The notes under the pieces are model-generated. The model searched no databases and had not been told where the DNA came from. It saw nothing but the letters and a program-made list of their open reading frames with translations. Below, piece after piece: positions 45,004 through 53,772 of a stretch of 64,000 nt of DNA. The stretch is from Mesonia ostreae. GTDB lineage: Bacteria; Bacteroidota; Bacteroidia; Flavobacteriales; Flavobacteriaceae. Within the stretch, counting starts at the first letter, position 1. The number at the start of each line of letters is the position of its first letter. The translations under genes were made by a program, and so were the position numbers. The DNA lies in NCBI RefSeq assembly GCF_031845265.1, contig NZ_JAVRBG010000004.1:124001-188000 (forward strand), given 5' to 3'.

Positions 45004-46137
45004 TTAATTTTTAACGGCACTACAACCTGCCATGGTGGTAATTTTTATCGCTTCTGTTGGTGGTAAGTCTTTATTTCTATCTACCGTTTGTTGCACCACA
45101 TTTTTAGTAATTTTCTCCAATGCAAGTCCAATAGGCGTTCCTGTTTGTAATGCAGCAGGTCGTCCTATATCTCCAGATTCTCGAATGCTTTGCACCAAAG
45201 GTATTTCTCCTAAAAATGGAATTTTTAAATCTTTGGCTAAGTTCTTAGCTCCTTTTTCACCAAAAATATAATATTTATTGTCTGGCAATTCCTCTGGAGT
45301 AAAATAAGCCATATTCTCAATAATCCCTATAATTGGTACATTAATGCTTTCTTGACGAAACATCGCCACTCCTTTTTTAGCATCTGCTAAGGCTACATTT
45401 TGAGGTGTACTTACAATCACAGATCCTGTGATGGGCAGAGATTGCATAATAGATAAATGAATGTCTCCCGTTCCTGGTGGGAGGTCTACCAAAAGAAAAT
45501 CTAGCTCTCCCCAATCGGCATCAAAAATCATTTGGTTTAAAGCTTTTGCCGCCATTGGCCCTCTCCAAATTACCGCTTGACTAGGTTTGGTAAAAAAACC
45601 AATGGATAAGATTTTTACCCCATAATTTTCAATAGGTTTCATTTTAGATTTTCCATCTACAGTAACCGAAAGAGGTTTTTCTCTTTCTACATCAAACATA
45701 ATGGTTGCAGATGGCCCGTAAATATCTGCATCTAGCAAACCTACTTTAAAGCCCATTTTTGCTAAGCTTACGGCTAAGTTTGCCGTAACGGTAGATTTCC
45801 CTACACCTCCTTTTCCTGAGGCTACGGCTACAATATTTTTTATTCCAGGAATTGCCTTCCCTTTAATCTCGTTTTTCGTTTCTTTTGGAGCGTCTACCTT
45901 GATGTTCACTTTTACTTTGGCCTTTTTATAGACATGCTCGTGAATCGCTTTTAATACATCTACCTCTGCTCTTTTCTTAATATGTAGTGCCGGAGTAGTT
46001 AATTGTAGGTCTACAATCACCTCATCTCCAAAAGTAAGTACGTTTTTAACGACTCCGCTTTCTACCATATTTTGCCCTTCTCCCGAAACACTAATAGTTT
46101 CTAGTGCTTTTAGGATTTCGTTTTTTTGCAACTTCAT
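45004..46137 (-). CDS. Mrp/ApbC-type P-loop iron-sulfur carrier ATPase
   Basis: 377 residues: an N-terminal MIP18/DUF59 domain (~1-85) and a ParA-like ATPase with the deviant Walker A ASGKGGVGKST (106-116), the DLPPGTGD motif and a MIENMAY-type segment reading IIENMAYFTPEELPDNKYYIFG. The CxxC that normally sits in this last segment and bridges a [4Fe-4S] cluster in ApbC/Nbp35 is absent; only a lone Cys remains near the C-terminus (AGCSAV). Lineage variants of this kind may hold a cluster differently. First gene of the mrp-nfu-reductase-ferredoxin run, with a TATATTTG box at 46182. Confidence 0.92.
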   Translation of the reverse strand: MKLQKNEILKALETISVSGEGQNMVESGVVKNVLTFGDEVIVDLQLTTPALHIKKRAEVDVLKAIHEHVYKKAKVKVNIKVDAPKETKNEIKGKAIPGIKNIVAVASGKGGVGKSTVTANLAVSLAKMGFKVGLLDADIYGPSATIMFDVEREKPLSVTVDGKSKMKPIENYGVKILSIGFFTKPSQAVIWRGPMAAKALNQMIFDADWGELDFLLVDLPPGTGDIHLSIMQSLPITGSVIVSTPQNVALADAKKGVAMFRQESINVPIIGIIENMAYFTPEELPDNKYYIFGEKGAKNLAKDLKIPFLGEIPLVQSIRESGDIGRPAALQTGTPIGLALEKITKNVVQQTVDRNKDLPPTEAIKITTMAGCSAVKN

Positions 46138-46181
46138 AAAAATCTTCTCTTTATTATGCTTACTTAGAATAATTCTAAATG

Positions 46182-46189
46182 CAAATATA
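46182..46189 (-). promoter_or_regulatory. -7 promoter box of the mrp operon
   Basis: Minus-strand TATATTTG, 45 bases upstream of the mrp ATG. Confidence 0.5.
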
Positions 46190-46242
46190 AGGGTTAAGTA
46201 TGTAACAAAGAAGGAGATTGACCGAATTTATCTAAGCCGAAT

Positions 46243-46575
46243 TTACTTTTTAGCATTGCTCATAGGATCCCAAAAAACAGCTGCAAAGTTTTCTACTTTA
46301 TCATCCTTCACTCTTATGCCTTCGCCTTCTAACAATTGTCGCATAAGTTGCGTTCCCGGGAAATGATGCTTACCCGTAAGCAAACCATTTCTATTCACCA
46401 CTCGATGTGCAGGAACATCTTCTAGTGTAGAAGCCCCATTCATTGCATAACCCACCATTCTTGCACTTTTTGCAGCGCCTATGGCTTTGGCAATAGCACC
46501 ATAGCTAGTCACCCTTCCGTAAGGAATTTGCCGAACGATTTCATACACTTTATGGTAAAAATTATTTTCTAACAT
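46243..46575 (-). CDS. alkyltransferase-like (ATL) DNA-binding protein
   Basis: 110 residues homologous to the C-terminal domain of O6-alkylguanine-DNA alkyltransferase (YEIVRQIPYGRVTSYGAIA, ARMVGYAMNG). The active-site PCHRV is PAHRV here, with Ala56 replacing the methyl-accepting cysteine, and the N-terminal MGMT domain is absent. This is the definition of an ATL protein, which binds O6-alkylguanine, flips it out and flags it for nucleotide excision repair instead of repairing it directly. It is the last gene of the trmB-lysE-atl run, starting directly at the lysE-like stop. Confidence 0.92.
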   Translation of the reverse strand: MLENNFYHKVYEIVRQIPYGRVTSYGAIAKAIGAAKSARMVGYAMNGASTLEDVPAHRVVNRNGLLTGKHHFPGTQLMRQLLEGEGIRVKDDKVENFAAVFWDPMSNAKK

Positions 46576-47193
46576 CTAGCTAAAGATTCTAAATAAAGTG
46601 ACTAGAATTAAAATCGCCATAAGAATTGTCATAAAATAATTAGAATATTTAGAGAACGAATTAGTGTGTTTTTCTATCTTCAAAAATGAAATTACATAAA
46701 TGTATAAGGTGGTAAAGGTTCCCAATGCCGCTGCAAAAGAAAATGCAGAGATATTTAACCAACCATAACCATGATCGGGATTAAAAGCTGTACTTATGGC
46801 CACGAAATAAGGAATAGGAAACACGTTTACCGAAGCAATCATTACTCCTTTTAAAAAACTTTTTGCTGAATTTTTTTTAGAAACTTTTACTTTCGTTTTT
46901 TCTTTTCTTGCGGCAATGAAGAAGTAAACTCCCATAATTACAAAAACCACCAGTCCTGCACGAAGCATCATTTTTTGTACATACGGATGTGTAAAAATGT
47001 ATTTTGCCATGAGAACGGCAACTAAAGCTTGAATAAATACGATAATCGATGCCCCAAAGGCAACAAGAATACCACTTCGTTTGCCTTTATCTACACAACT
47101 TTTTGCCACGGTCATATTCACCAAACCAGGCGGAATTACACCCGCCAAAGCCGCGAAATATGTTATTAAAAAAAGCTGTAATGTTTCTATCAA
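46576..47193 (-). CDS. LysE-family transporter
   Basis: 205 residues with six membrane segments and the LysE/RhtB start (FAALAGVIPPGLVNMTVAK), typical of amino-acid exporters in the inner membrane. The only plausible start is TTG at 47193, two bases past the trmB stop; the next in-frame ATG would remove the first helix and conserved PPG. The TTG start with tight spacing suggests translation coupled to trmB. Substrate unknown. Confidence 0.85.
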   Translation of the reverse strand: MIETLQLFLITYFAALAGVIPPGLVNMTVAKSCVDKGKRSGILVAFGASIIVFIQALVAVLMAKYIFTHPYVQKMMLRAGLVVFVIMGVYFFIAARKEKTKVKVSKKNSAKSFLKGVMIASVNVFPIPYFVAISTAFNPDHGYGWLNISAFSFAAALGTFTTLYIYVISFLKIEKHTNSFSKYSNYFMTILMAILILVTLFRIFS

Positions 47194-47195
47194 AT

Positions 47196-47870
47196 CTAGT
47201 TCACTTTAAATTTAATATAGGTAATGCGTTTATTTTTTTCAAGATACTGTTTTTCATAGAAAGTTTGTATCCCTACCACTTCTTTTGGACTGTATTCATT
47301 TTTATACACATCATGATTCGCATGTAAAATCTCGTGTCCCTCCCCGTGCAACAAGCCTAAAGTGTAGCCATGCATAAATTCACTGTCGGTTTTTAGGTTG
47401 ACGATACCGTCTTCTTTAAGAATATACTTATATTTCTGAAGAAACTCAGTATTGGTTAAGCGGTGTTTGGTTCGTTTGTATTTAATTTGCGGATCTGGAA
47501 AGGTAATCCAAATTTCATCGATTTCGTTTTTCTCAAATATTTGATCAATCAGTTCTATCTGGGTTCTTAAAAAACCTACATTATTCAAATCTTCTTCTAA
47601 TGCTGTTTTTGCGCCTCGCCAAAATCGAGCGCCTTTAATATCTATTCCTAAAAAATTCTTTTCTGGAAACATTTCAGCAAGACCTATACAATATTCTCCT
47701 TTTCCGCAGCCTAATTCTAATACGATAGGTAAATCGTTTTTAAAGAAATCTTTTGCCCATTTTCCTTTTAACGGAAAGTTATTTTCTACAATTTCTTCTC
47801 GTGAAGGTTGAAGAACATTTGTGAAGTTTTCATTCTCCTTAAAACGTTTTAACTTATTTTTACTTCCCAC
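47196..47870 (-). CDS. trmB: tRNA (guanine(46)-N7)-methyltransferase
   Basis: 224 residues. SAM motif ELGCGKGEYCIGLAEMFPEK, then GIDIKGARFWRGAKTA, and WITFPDPQIKYKRTKHRLTN, the PDP...K-HRL signature of TrmB, which makes m7G46 in tRNA. The start codon is GTG at 47870 (MGSKNKLKRFKENE), matching the usual N-terminus. First gene of a three-gene run with a LysE-type transporter and the ATL protein. Confidence 0.95.
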   Translation of the reverse strand: MGSKNKLKRFKENENFTNVLQPSREEIVENNFPLKGKWAKDFFKNDLPIVLELGCGKGEYCIGLAEMFPEKNFLGIDIKGARFWRGAKTALEEDLNNVGFLRTQIELIDQIFEKNEIDEIWITFPDPQIKYKRTKHRLTNTEFLQKYKYILKEDGIVNLKTDSEFMHGYTLGLLHGEGHEILHANHDVYKNEYSPKEVVGIQTFYEKQYLEKNKRITYIKFKVN

Positions 47871-47927
47871 AGCTTAATTTTAATATTTCGGTAAAATTAA
47901 TTAAAATAATGCAGAGGTAATTCATGT

Positions 47928-47935
47928 TATTTTTG
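47928..47935 (+). promoter_or_regulatory. -7 promoter box of the glycosyltransferase gene
   Basis: TATTTTTG ends four bases before the ATG at 47939, implying a leaderless or very short-leader message and ruling out the earlier in-frame ATG at 47924. Confidence 0.5.
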
Positions 47936-47938
47936 TTT

Positions 47939-48991
47939 ATGGCAAAAAAGAAAATTTTAGTCGCTCCCTTAAACTGGGGATTGGGTCATGCCACAAGGTG
48001 CATTCCCATCATTCACGCCCTGCAACAAGATGGTTTTGAGCCAATTTTAGCTTCAGATGGAGATGCTTTGCTGCTTTTAAAAAAAGAATTTCCTAATTTA
48101 AGTAGCTATCAACTTCCCTCCTATAAGATTAAATATGCCAAAAAAAGTTATTTATTTAAACTGAAGTTTTTGTTTAGAAGTCCGCACATTATACAAGCGG
48201 TTAGAAAAGAATACAAAGCAACCCAGCAGATTCATGAAAAGGAAAACCTTGACGGAATTATTTCTGATAACCGATTGGGAGTAAGAATACCCGGAATAAA
48301 GTCGGTTTATATCACCCATCAACTTCATGTCCTTTCTGGGATTACCACCAAACTTACCACTTGGGCGCATCATCACTTTATTAAAAAATTTGATGCGTGT
48401 TGGGTTCCCGATGTGGAATTTTCTCCTAGTCTTAGCGGAAAATTGAGCCACTTCAGAAGTAAGAAATTTAAAGTAAATTATATTGGACCTTTAAGTAGAT
48501 TTTCAAAAAAAAAGCTTCCTATTAAATACGATCTCATGTGTATTCTTTCTGGCCCCGAACCTCAACGCGGCCTCTTAGAAAATAAATTGCGGGAAGAAAT
48601 CCGCGGAAGCGAAAAAAATATTCTTTTTATCTGCGGAAAAATGGAAAGAAATTCTATAAAATCTCAAGAAGGAAATACGGTTTTCTATAACTTTTTAACC
48701 GGAAAAGAACTGGAAACTGCTTTTAATCAAAGCGAAATTATTATTGCGAGATCTGGCTACACTACCCTAATGGACTTAGCAAAATTAGAGAAAAAAGCTT
48801 TTTTTATTCCTACACCAGGTCAGCAGGAACAAGAATATCTAGCAAAAAGGTTGAAACGCAAGAAAATCGCTCCTAGTTGTAAACAAAATGAGTTTAATCT
48901 TGCGCTTTTAAAAGATATTAACACTTACAGCGGATTCACTTTAACCTACACGAATTCTTTGCCTTTACAAGTGTTTTTTCAGCTTTTCTAA
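47939..48991 (+). CDS. UDP-glycosyltransferase of GT28-like fold
   Basis: 350 residues starting MAKKKILVAPLNWGLGHATR. The glycine-rich GLGHATR loop and the C-terminal PGQQEQEYLA segment, with IIARSGYTTLMDLA before it, are typical of the GT-B fold group that includes MurG- and MGDG-type enzymes. Such flavobacterial proteins are annotated simply as glycosyltransferases; acceptor and sugar are unknown. The 3' end overlaps the convergent histidine kinase gene by 27 bp (48965-48991). Confidence 0.85.
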   Translation: MAKKKILVAPLNWGLGHATRCIPIIHALQQDGFEPILASDGDALLLLKKEFPNLSSYQLPSYKIKYAKKSYLFKLKFLFRSPHIIQAVRKEYKATQQIHEKENLDGIISDNRLGVRIPGIKSVYITHQLHVLSGITTKLTTWAHHHFIKKFDACWVPDVEFSPSLSGKLSHFRSKKFKVNYIGPLSRFSKKKLPIKYDLMCILSGPEPQRGLLENKLREEIRGSEKNILFICGKMERNSIKSQEGNTVFYNFLTGKELETAFNQSEIIIARSGYTTLMDLAKLEKKAFFIPTPGQQEQEYLAKRLKRKKIAPSCKQNEFNLALLKDINTYSGFTLTYTNSLPLQVFFQLF

Positions 48992-50020
48992 AGTGAACGA
49001 AAATTCGCTTCCCACGCCAAAGTCACTTTCTACATAGGTTTTCTCTTTGTGAGCTTCTAAAATATGTTTCACTATAGAAAGACCAAGTCCAGAGCCGCCT
49101 TCTTTTCTAGAACCACTTTTGTCTACTCTATAGAAACGCTCAAAGAGACGCGGAATATTTTTCTGCTCAATGCCTTCTCCGTTATCGGTAATTCTAATTA
49201 TGATTTTGTTCTTGGTGAGATTCTCTATACTTACCTCGGTTGTACCATCATTTTTACCGTATTTAATGGAGTTAACGATTAAATTGGTAAGCACTTGTTG
49301 TATTCTTTCCTTATCAGAAAAGACCATAATCTTATCTTCATAATCCATATCAAAAGTTAAGGAGATGTTTTTTTTGGCGGCTTTCATTTCAAGCATCTCA
49401 AAGACACTTCCTATCAACTCTACAATATTATATTTTTCTTTATACAGGTGTAAATCGCCTGTTTCTAACTTGTTAATCATATCTAGATCTCTCACAATGT
49501 AGATAAGTCTGTCTACACCCTTACTGGCTCTCTCTAGGTATTTATCCCGTACTTTTTTATCTTTAATCGCCCCATCAATTAAGGTAAGAACATAACCTTG
49601 AACCGTAAAAAGAGGCGTTTTTAACTCATGAGCAATGTTCCCCATAAATTCTTTTCTATAGTTCTCTCGTACTTTTAAGGATTCTATTTCTAGCTTCTTT
49701 CCTTTTGCAAATTTCTCAATCTCTTTGGTTAAGGTAGCCATATCTGTGGTGATTTGCTTTTCTTGAAGATTGGAAGACTCTAATAAGGATACATTGTCGT
49801 ACACCGCCTTAACTCTTTTGTAGATAAAGTGCTCAATTCTTAATTGAATGATGAGAAACGAAAAAACAGCACAACATATCCCAAAAATAAGCAAGGGTTG
49901 CCAATAAATAGCATCCACATATAAGACTTGATACATAAAAATAAGCACTACCAAAAATGCAGTGATGAAACCAGAAGTGTAAAAAGCAAATTTATAGGAT
50001 CTTTTAAATTCTTTAGCCAT
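48965..50020 (-). CDS. sensor histidine kinase, PhoR-like
   Basis: 351 residues from the ATG at 50020: two membrane helices (~12-34 and 41-60), a short linker with a coiled-coil look (80-120), the H-box FMGNIAHELKTPLF with phospho-accepting His131, N-box (QVLTNLIVNSIKYG), G1 (DNGEGI) and G2 (GGSGLGLSIVKHI) of the ATPase domain. There is no PAS or large periplasmic domain, so sensing is probably within or near the membrane, as in PhoR-type kinases. The start overlaps the regulator's stop by one base (TGATG), so the two are coupled. Its 3' end overlaps the convergent glycosyltransferase gene. Confidence 0.9.
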   Translation of the reverse strand: MAKEFKRSYKFAFYTSGFITAFLVVLIFMYQVLYVDAIYWQPLLIFGICCAVFSFLIIQLRIEHFIYKRVKAVYDNVSLLESSNLQEKQITTDMATLTKEIEKFAKGKKLEIESLKVRENYRKEFMGNIAHELKTPLFTVQGYVLTLIDGAIKDKKVRDKYLERASKGVDRLIYIVRDLDMINKLETGDLHLYKEKYNIVELIGSVFEMLEMKAAKKNISLTFDMDYEDKIMVFSDKERIQQVLTNLIVNSIKYGKNDGTTEVSIENLTKNKIIIRITDNGEGIEQKNIPRLFERFYRVDKSGSRKEGGSGLGLSIVKHILEAHKEKTYVESDFGVGSEFSFTLEKLKKHL

Positions 50021-50703
50021 CAAATTACAAACTTATATCCTACTCCTTTTACGGTCTTAAATTTTTCATTTCCTATTTTCTCTCTTAGCTTCCTAATATG
50101 CACATCAATAGTTCTTCCTCCCACAACCACATCATTGCCCCATACTTGGTTTAAAATATCTTCTCGTGTAAATACTTTTCCTGGCTGAGACGCTAAAAGG
50201 GAAAGCAGTTCAAATTCTTTTCGGGGTAAAATGATTTCTTCTTTTCCGTTAAGGATTTTATACTCATCTCTATTAATGGTTAGTTCTCCTAGATTCACAA
50301 TAGTGCTTTCGGATTCTTCAGAACGCAGTCTCCTTAATAAAGCTTTTACTTTGCTTACCAAAACTTTTGGCCGAATTGGTTTGGTGATGTAATCATCTGC
50401 TCCCGCATCAAAACCCGCCATTTGAGAATAATCTTCTCCTCTAGCCGTTAAAAAAGTAATCATCGTATTTTCTAAAGAAGGTATCTTTCTTAACTGCTCA
50501 CAAGCTTCAATTCCATCCATTTCTGGCATCATCACATCTAGAATAATAAGATCTGGCTTTTTTTTCTTTGCTTTTTTGACGGCTTCTTTTCCGTTTTCGG
50601 CAGTCAATATATGGTAGCCTTCTGCAGCAAGGTTGTAACTCACAATCTCTAGAATATCTGGATCATCATCTACAAGTAGTATACTAATGTCATTGTTATT
50701 CAT
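50020..50703 (-). CDS. OmpR/PhoB-family response regulator
   Basis: 227 residues from the ATG at 50703 (an in-frame TTG six bases earlier is less likely). Receiver domain with the acidic cluster VDDDP (12-14), phospho-acceptor Asp56 in LDVMMPEMDG, conserved Thr and Lys (FLTARG, YITKPI), then a winged-helix DNA-binding domain (RKEFELLSLLASQPGKVFTR, NDVVVGGRTIDVHIRKLREK). PhoB is the closest well-known relative by layout. It is cotranscribed with the kinase and divergent to the TonB-receptor gene, with candidate binding repeats in between. Confidence 0.93.
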   Translation of the reverse strand: MNNNDISILLVDDDPDILEIVSYNLAAEGYHILTAENGKEAVKKAKKKKPDLIILDVMMPEMDGIEACEQLRKIPSLENTMITFLTARGEDYSQMAGFDAGADDYITKPIRPKVLVSKVKALLRRLRSEESESTIVNLGELTINRDEYKILNGKEEIILPRKEFELLSLLASQPGKVFTREDILNQVWGNDVVVGGRTIDVHIRKLREKIGNEKFKTVKGVGYKFVI

Positions 50704-50760
50704 AACCAACGTACTTAAAATTTAAGAAGTAAAAGTAAGTATAATATTAAAACCTCTAAG

Positions 50761-50840
50761 TTAACATTTTATTCAATCTCTTAACATAAGGATAGATTTG
50801 CTAACCTTAATTTCTCATAGAGTTAATCTACAGCTAACCC
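50761..50840. promoter_or_regulatory. candidate response-regulator binding array
   Basis: In the divergent spacer, TTAACAT occurs at 50761-50767 and 50781-50787 and CTAACCT at 50801-50807, each 20 bases apart. TTAATCT (50823) and CTAACCC (50834) follow with an 11-base period, the spacing used by PhoB-type regulators. A TTTCTTTG box at 50860-50867 may be the -7 element of the receptor gene. Confidence 0.45.
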
Positions 50841-50886
50841 CCTTTACACCTCTCTTGTTTTTCTTTGCAGCGTAAATAAACATGTA

Positions 50887-53724
50887 ATGAAAACACTTTT
50901 TACCTCCATCTTATTTTTCTTTTCGGCTTTTGGTTTTGCTCAAGAAACAGGGACTATCGCTGGTGCACTTAGCGATAAAGAAATGAATAATGAACCTTTG
51001 CCTTTTGCAAATGTAAGCGTTAAAAACACCTCTAAAGGTACAACATCAGACTTTGATGGTTTGTACAAAATTGAAAACATCCCTACAGGAACTTATACCT
51101 TAGTGTATAGTTTTATAGGATACGAAACGGTAGAGGTTCCCAATGTGCAGGTTGAAACTGGCAAAGTAACCCAAATTGAAACCAGTTTAGGAGCCAGTGC
51201 AGCTGCGTTAGATGAAGTAATGATCACTACCGTAAGTAGAAGAGACTCTGAAGTAGCTCTTTTGCTTGATCAAAAAGATGCTGTTGATATTAAAGAGAGT
51301 ATAGGTTCTCAAGAACTTACTAAGCTTGGCGTAAGTGATGCTGCTACGGCAACTACCAAAATTTCTGGAGTTAGTAGTAGTGAAGCATCTGGAGATGTTT
51401 TTGTGAGAGGACTTGGTGACCGTTATTTATACACTACCCTTAACGGAATGCCTATTCCTTCAGATGATATTGAAAGAAAAAATATTGACCTAAGCTTGTT
51501 CCCTACACGAATTGTTCAAAGTGTATCCATAAGTAAAACCTATTCTTCAGCAAACTCGGCCGATCAATCTTCGGGAAGTGTAGACATAAGCTCTAGGAGT
51601 TTAGTTGGGTTACAAGAATTTGGTTTTGGAACCCAAGTAGGATTAAACACAAATGCAAATGCAGAAGGTATTGGCAGCAATTTTAAACGAACTGCCAATG
51701 AAAGTGACCTTTCTTTAGGTTTCTATTCTAAAGACATTTCTACAAAAGATGCTATTACCGACCAACCTTGGAATACCCAAAGCACTAATATGCCTATCAA
51801 CTATCAATATTCTTTGACTGCTGGAAAAAAGATTGGAGAGAAATTCAAGATATTTTTCACAGGTTCTCAATCAAGCAAATTTGAATACTCTGAAGGTGTT
51901 TTTAGACAGTTTGAAAGAAACAGAAGAGATGTAGAGTTTACAGATGCTTCCTTATATAACAACACCATCAACACAACTGGATTATTGGATTTGAAGTATA
52001 GTTTTGATAAGAAAAATGAAATTAAAGCTTTAAGCCTTTTTGTAAATAAAGTGAAAGATGAAGTTTATGAAGCAGGTAGAAATCGTGAAGGTTTTGTTTT
52101 TGAAGAAGTTAACAACGAAGATCAATACAGTCAATTTGTTAGGGATCAAAATACAAAGCAAACAAGACTATGGGTTAATCAGTTATTAGGTGATCACGAA
52201 ATTGGAGAAAAAAATCACCTTACATGGGGATTGGGGTATAATAAACTAAATGCAGATGAACCCAACCGTATTCGTAATGAAGTAAATATCAAGAAACCTA
52301 CCAATACCGAAGGGGAACTTGTTGAATTAGGATTTCAAGGAGGTTTTCAGCAAAGAAAAACTTCTCAGATTCTTGAAGATTTAGAATATAATGCTAGGTT
52401 AAAAGACGAGTTTACCGTTTTTGAAAACGATTCAACCTCAACGTTAAAGCTAAGCTTGGGAGGTAACTATAGAAATAAAACTCGAGATTTTACTTCTGAA
52501 TTTTTTGGGGTGACAGAAAATGGAGCTGGGGTTACCCCTCCATCTATAGATAATCTTGACGCTGTCTTTACTGCCGAAAACTTCAATAATGATTTGTTAG
52601 ATCTTAGGCTTGTAAGAACTGACGATGATGGCAATATTAGACCTGATAAATATGATGCCGAACTTAATTCGAGCGCAGGTTTTTTAAATGTTAATTACTC
52701 TTTCAGCAAATTTAATTTAAACATAGGAGCTCGTTATCAAAAAGACATGATAGACCTCAACTACGATGTTGCCAATGCTCCTGGTGGTGAAGATGGAAGT
52801 GTTGAAAAAAGTTACGATAATTTCTACCCAGCTTTAAATATAAAATATGCTTTAAATGAAAAGCACAATTTTAGATTGGCTGCCAGTAAAACCATCACCT
52901 TACCAGAGTTTAAAGAAATTGCTCCATTTGAGTATGTTTCGGCTACTGGGCAAATCACCAGAGGGAATGTTGGCCTAGAAGCTAGTAACGTCTATAATTT
53001 AGATTTGAAATGGGAATTTTTCCCAACCAATAAAGAGCTTATTTCTGCCACTGCTTTTTACAAGAGTATCAAAGACCCTATCAACAGAGTGTTAGATAGA
53101 GGTTCTGCAGGCGTATTTTCTTTCTTCAACTCAGGAGAAGAAGCTACTATCTATGGGATAGAATTAGACGCAAACATAGGGTTGATTGCTTCGGATGAAG
53201 AAAATGGAATCAACATAGCCTGGGGTATTAATTTTAGTAGAATGTGGCATAATCAAGACTTAAAAACAGAATTTAATGAGGATGGAACACTTGCCAGAAC
53301 ATTTAAGTACAACAAAAAAAATGAAATAGGTTTACAAGGAGCTTCAGATTATATCGTAAACTCTTCTTTAAACTTTTCAACCAACTGGGAAAGGGAATTT
53401 AACGCAAACATTTCAGGGAATTACGCTTCAGATAAAATATTTGCATTGGGATCTGCTCCAGATAGTCAAACCCAAGAGAACTCAGTACTCTACAATAATG
53501 AAATTATTGAAGAAGGTTTCGTAACCCTAAATGCTACGCTTAGCCAAGAGCTATCAGAAAGATTGTTATTAAGGTTTAAAGCTCAAAATATTTTAAATCC
53601 AGATATCAAAAGAACACAAGATGTACTGCCTCTTTCTGGAGGAGCTCAAAGTGAAAGCAACCAAACTACAAGATCATATACCAGAGGAGCCATATTTACC
53701 TTAGGTATTAACTATAATTTTTAA
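50887..53724 (+). CDS. TonB-dependent outer-membrane receptor with carboxypeptidase-like regulatory domain
   Basis: 945 residues: signal peptide (to ...FGFAQ), a CarboxypepD-like beta-sandwich (~22-105, IAGALSDKEMNNEPLPFANV ... YSFIGYETVEVP), a TonB-box-like DEVMITT, the plug (SGDVFVRGLGDRYLYTTLNG), and a 22-strand barrel ending in the aromatic signature LGINYNF. The plug and barrel organisation is that of TonB-dependent importers, but no SusD-like partner is present, unlike polysaccharide loci. It is divergent to the PhoBR-like pair and followed after 48 bp by a beta-helix lipoprotein, which may be the substrate-binding partner. Confidence 0.92.
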   Translation: MKTLFTSILFFFSAFGFAQETGTIAGALSDKEMNNEPLPFANVSVKNTSKGTTSDFDGLYKIENIPTGTYTLVYSFIGYETVEVPNVQVETGKVTQIETSLGASAAALDEVMITTVSRRDSEVALLLDQKDAVDIKESIGSQELTKLGVSDAATATTKISGVSSSEASGDVFVRGLGDRYLYTTLNGMPIPSDDIERKNIDLSLFPTRIVQSVSISKTYSSANSADQSSGSVDISSRSLVGLQEFGFGTQVGLNTNANAEGIGSNFKRTANESDLSLGFYSKDISTKDAITDQPWNTQSTNMPINYQYSLTAGKKIGEKFKIFFTGSQSSKFEYSEGVFRQFERNRRDVEFTDASLYNNTINTTGLLDLKYSFDKKNEIKALSLFVNKVKDEVYEAGRNREGFVFEEVNNEDQYSQFVRDQNTKQTRLWVNQLLGDHEIGEKNHLTWGLGYNKLNADEPNRIRNEVNIKKPTNTEGELVELGFQGGFQQRKTSQILEDLEYNARLKDEFTVFENDSTSTLKLSLGGNYRNKTRDFTSEFFGVTENGAGVTPPSIDNLDAVFTAENFNNDLLDLRLVRTDDDGNIRPDKYDAELNSSAGFLNVNYSFSKFNLNIGARYQKDMIDLNYDVANAPGGEDGSVEKSYDNFYPALNIKYALNEKHNFRLAASKTITLPEFKEIAPFEYVSATGQITRGNVGLEASNVYNLDLKWEFFPTNKELISATAFYKSIKDPINRVLDRGSAGVFSFFNSGEEATIYGIELDANIGLIASDEENGINIAWGINFSRMWHNQDLKTEFNEDGTLARTFKYNKKNEIGLQGASDYIVNSSLNFSTNWEREFNANISGNYASDKIFALGSAPDSQTQENSVLYNNEIIEEGFVTLNATLSQELSERLLLRFKAQNILNPDIKRTQDVLPLSGGAQSESNQTTRSYTRGAIFTLGINYNF

Positions 53725-53772
53725 ATCAAACTATAAACTTGAACTTTTATTTTAATTTTAAACACTAAACAA

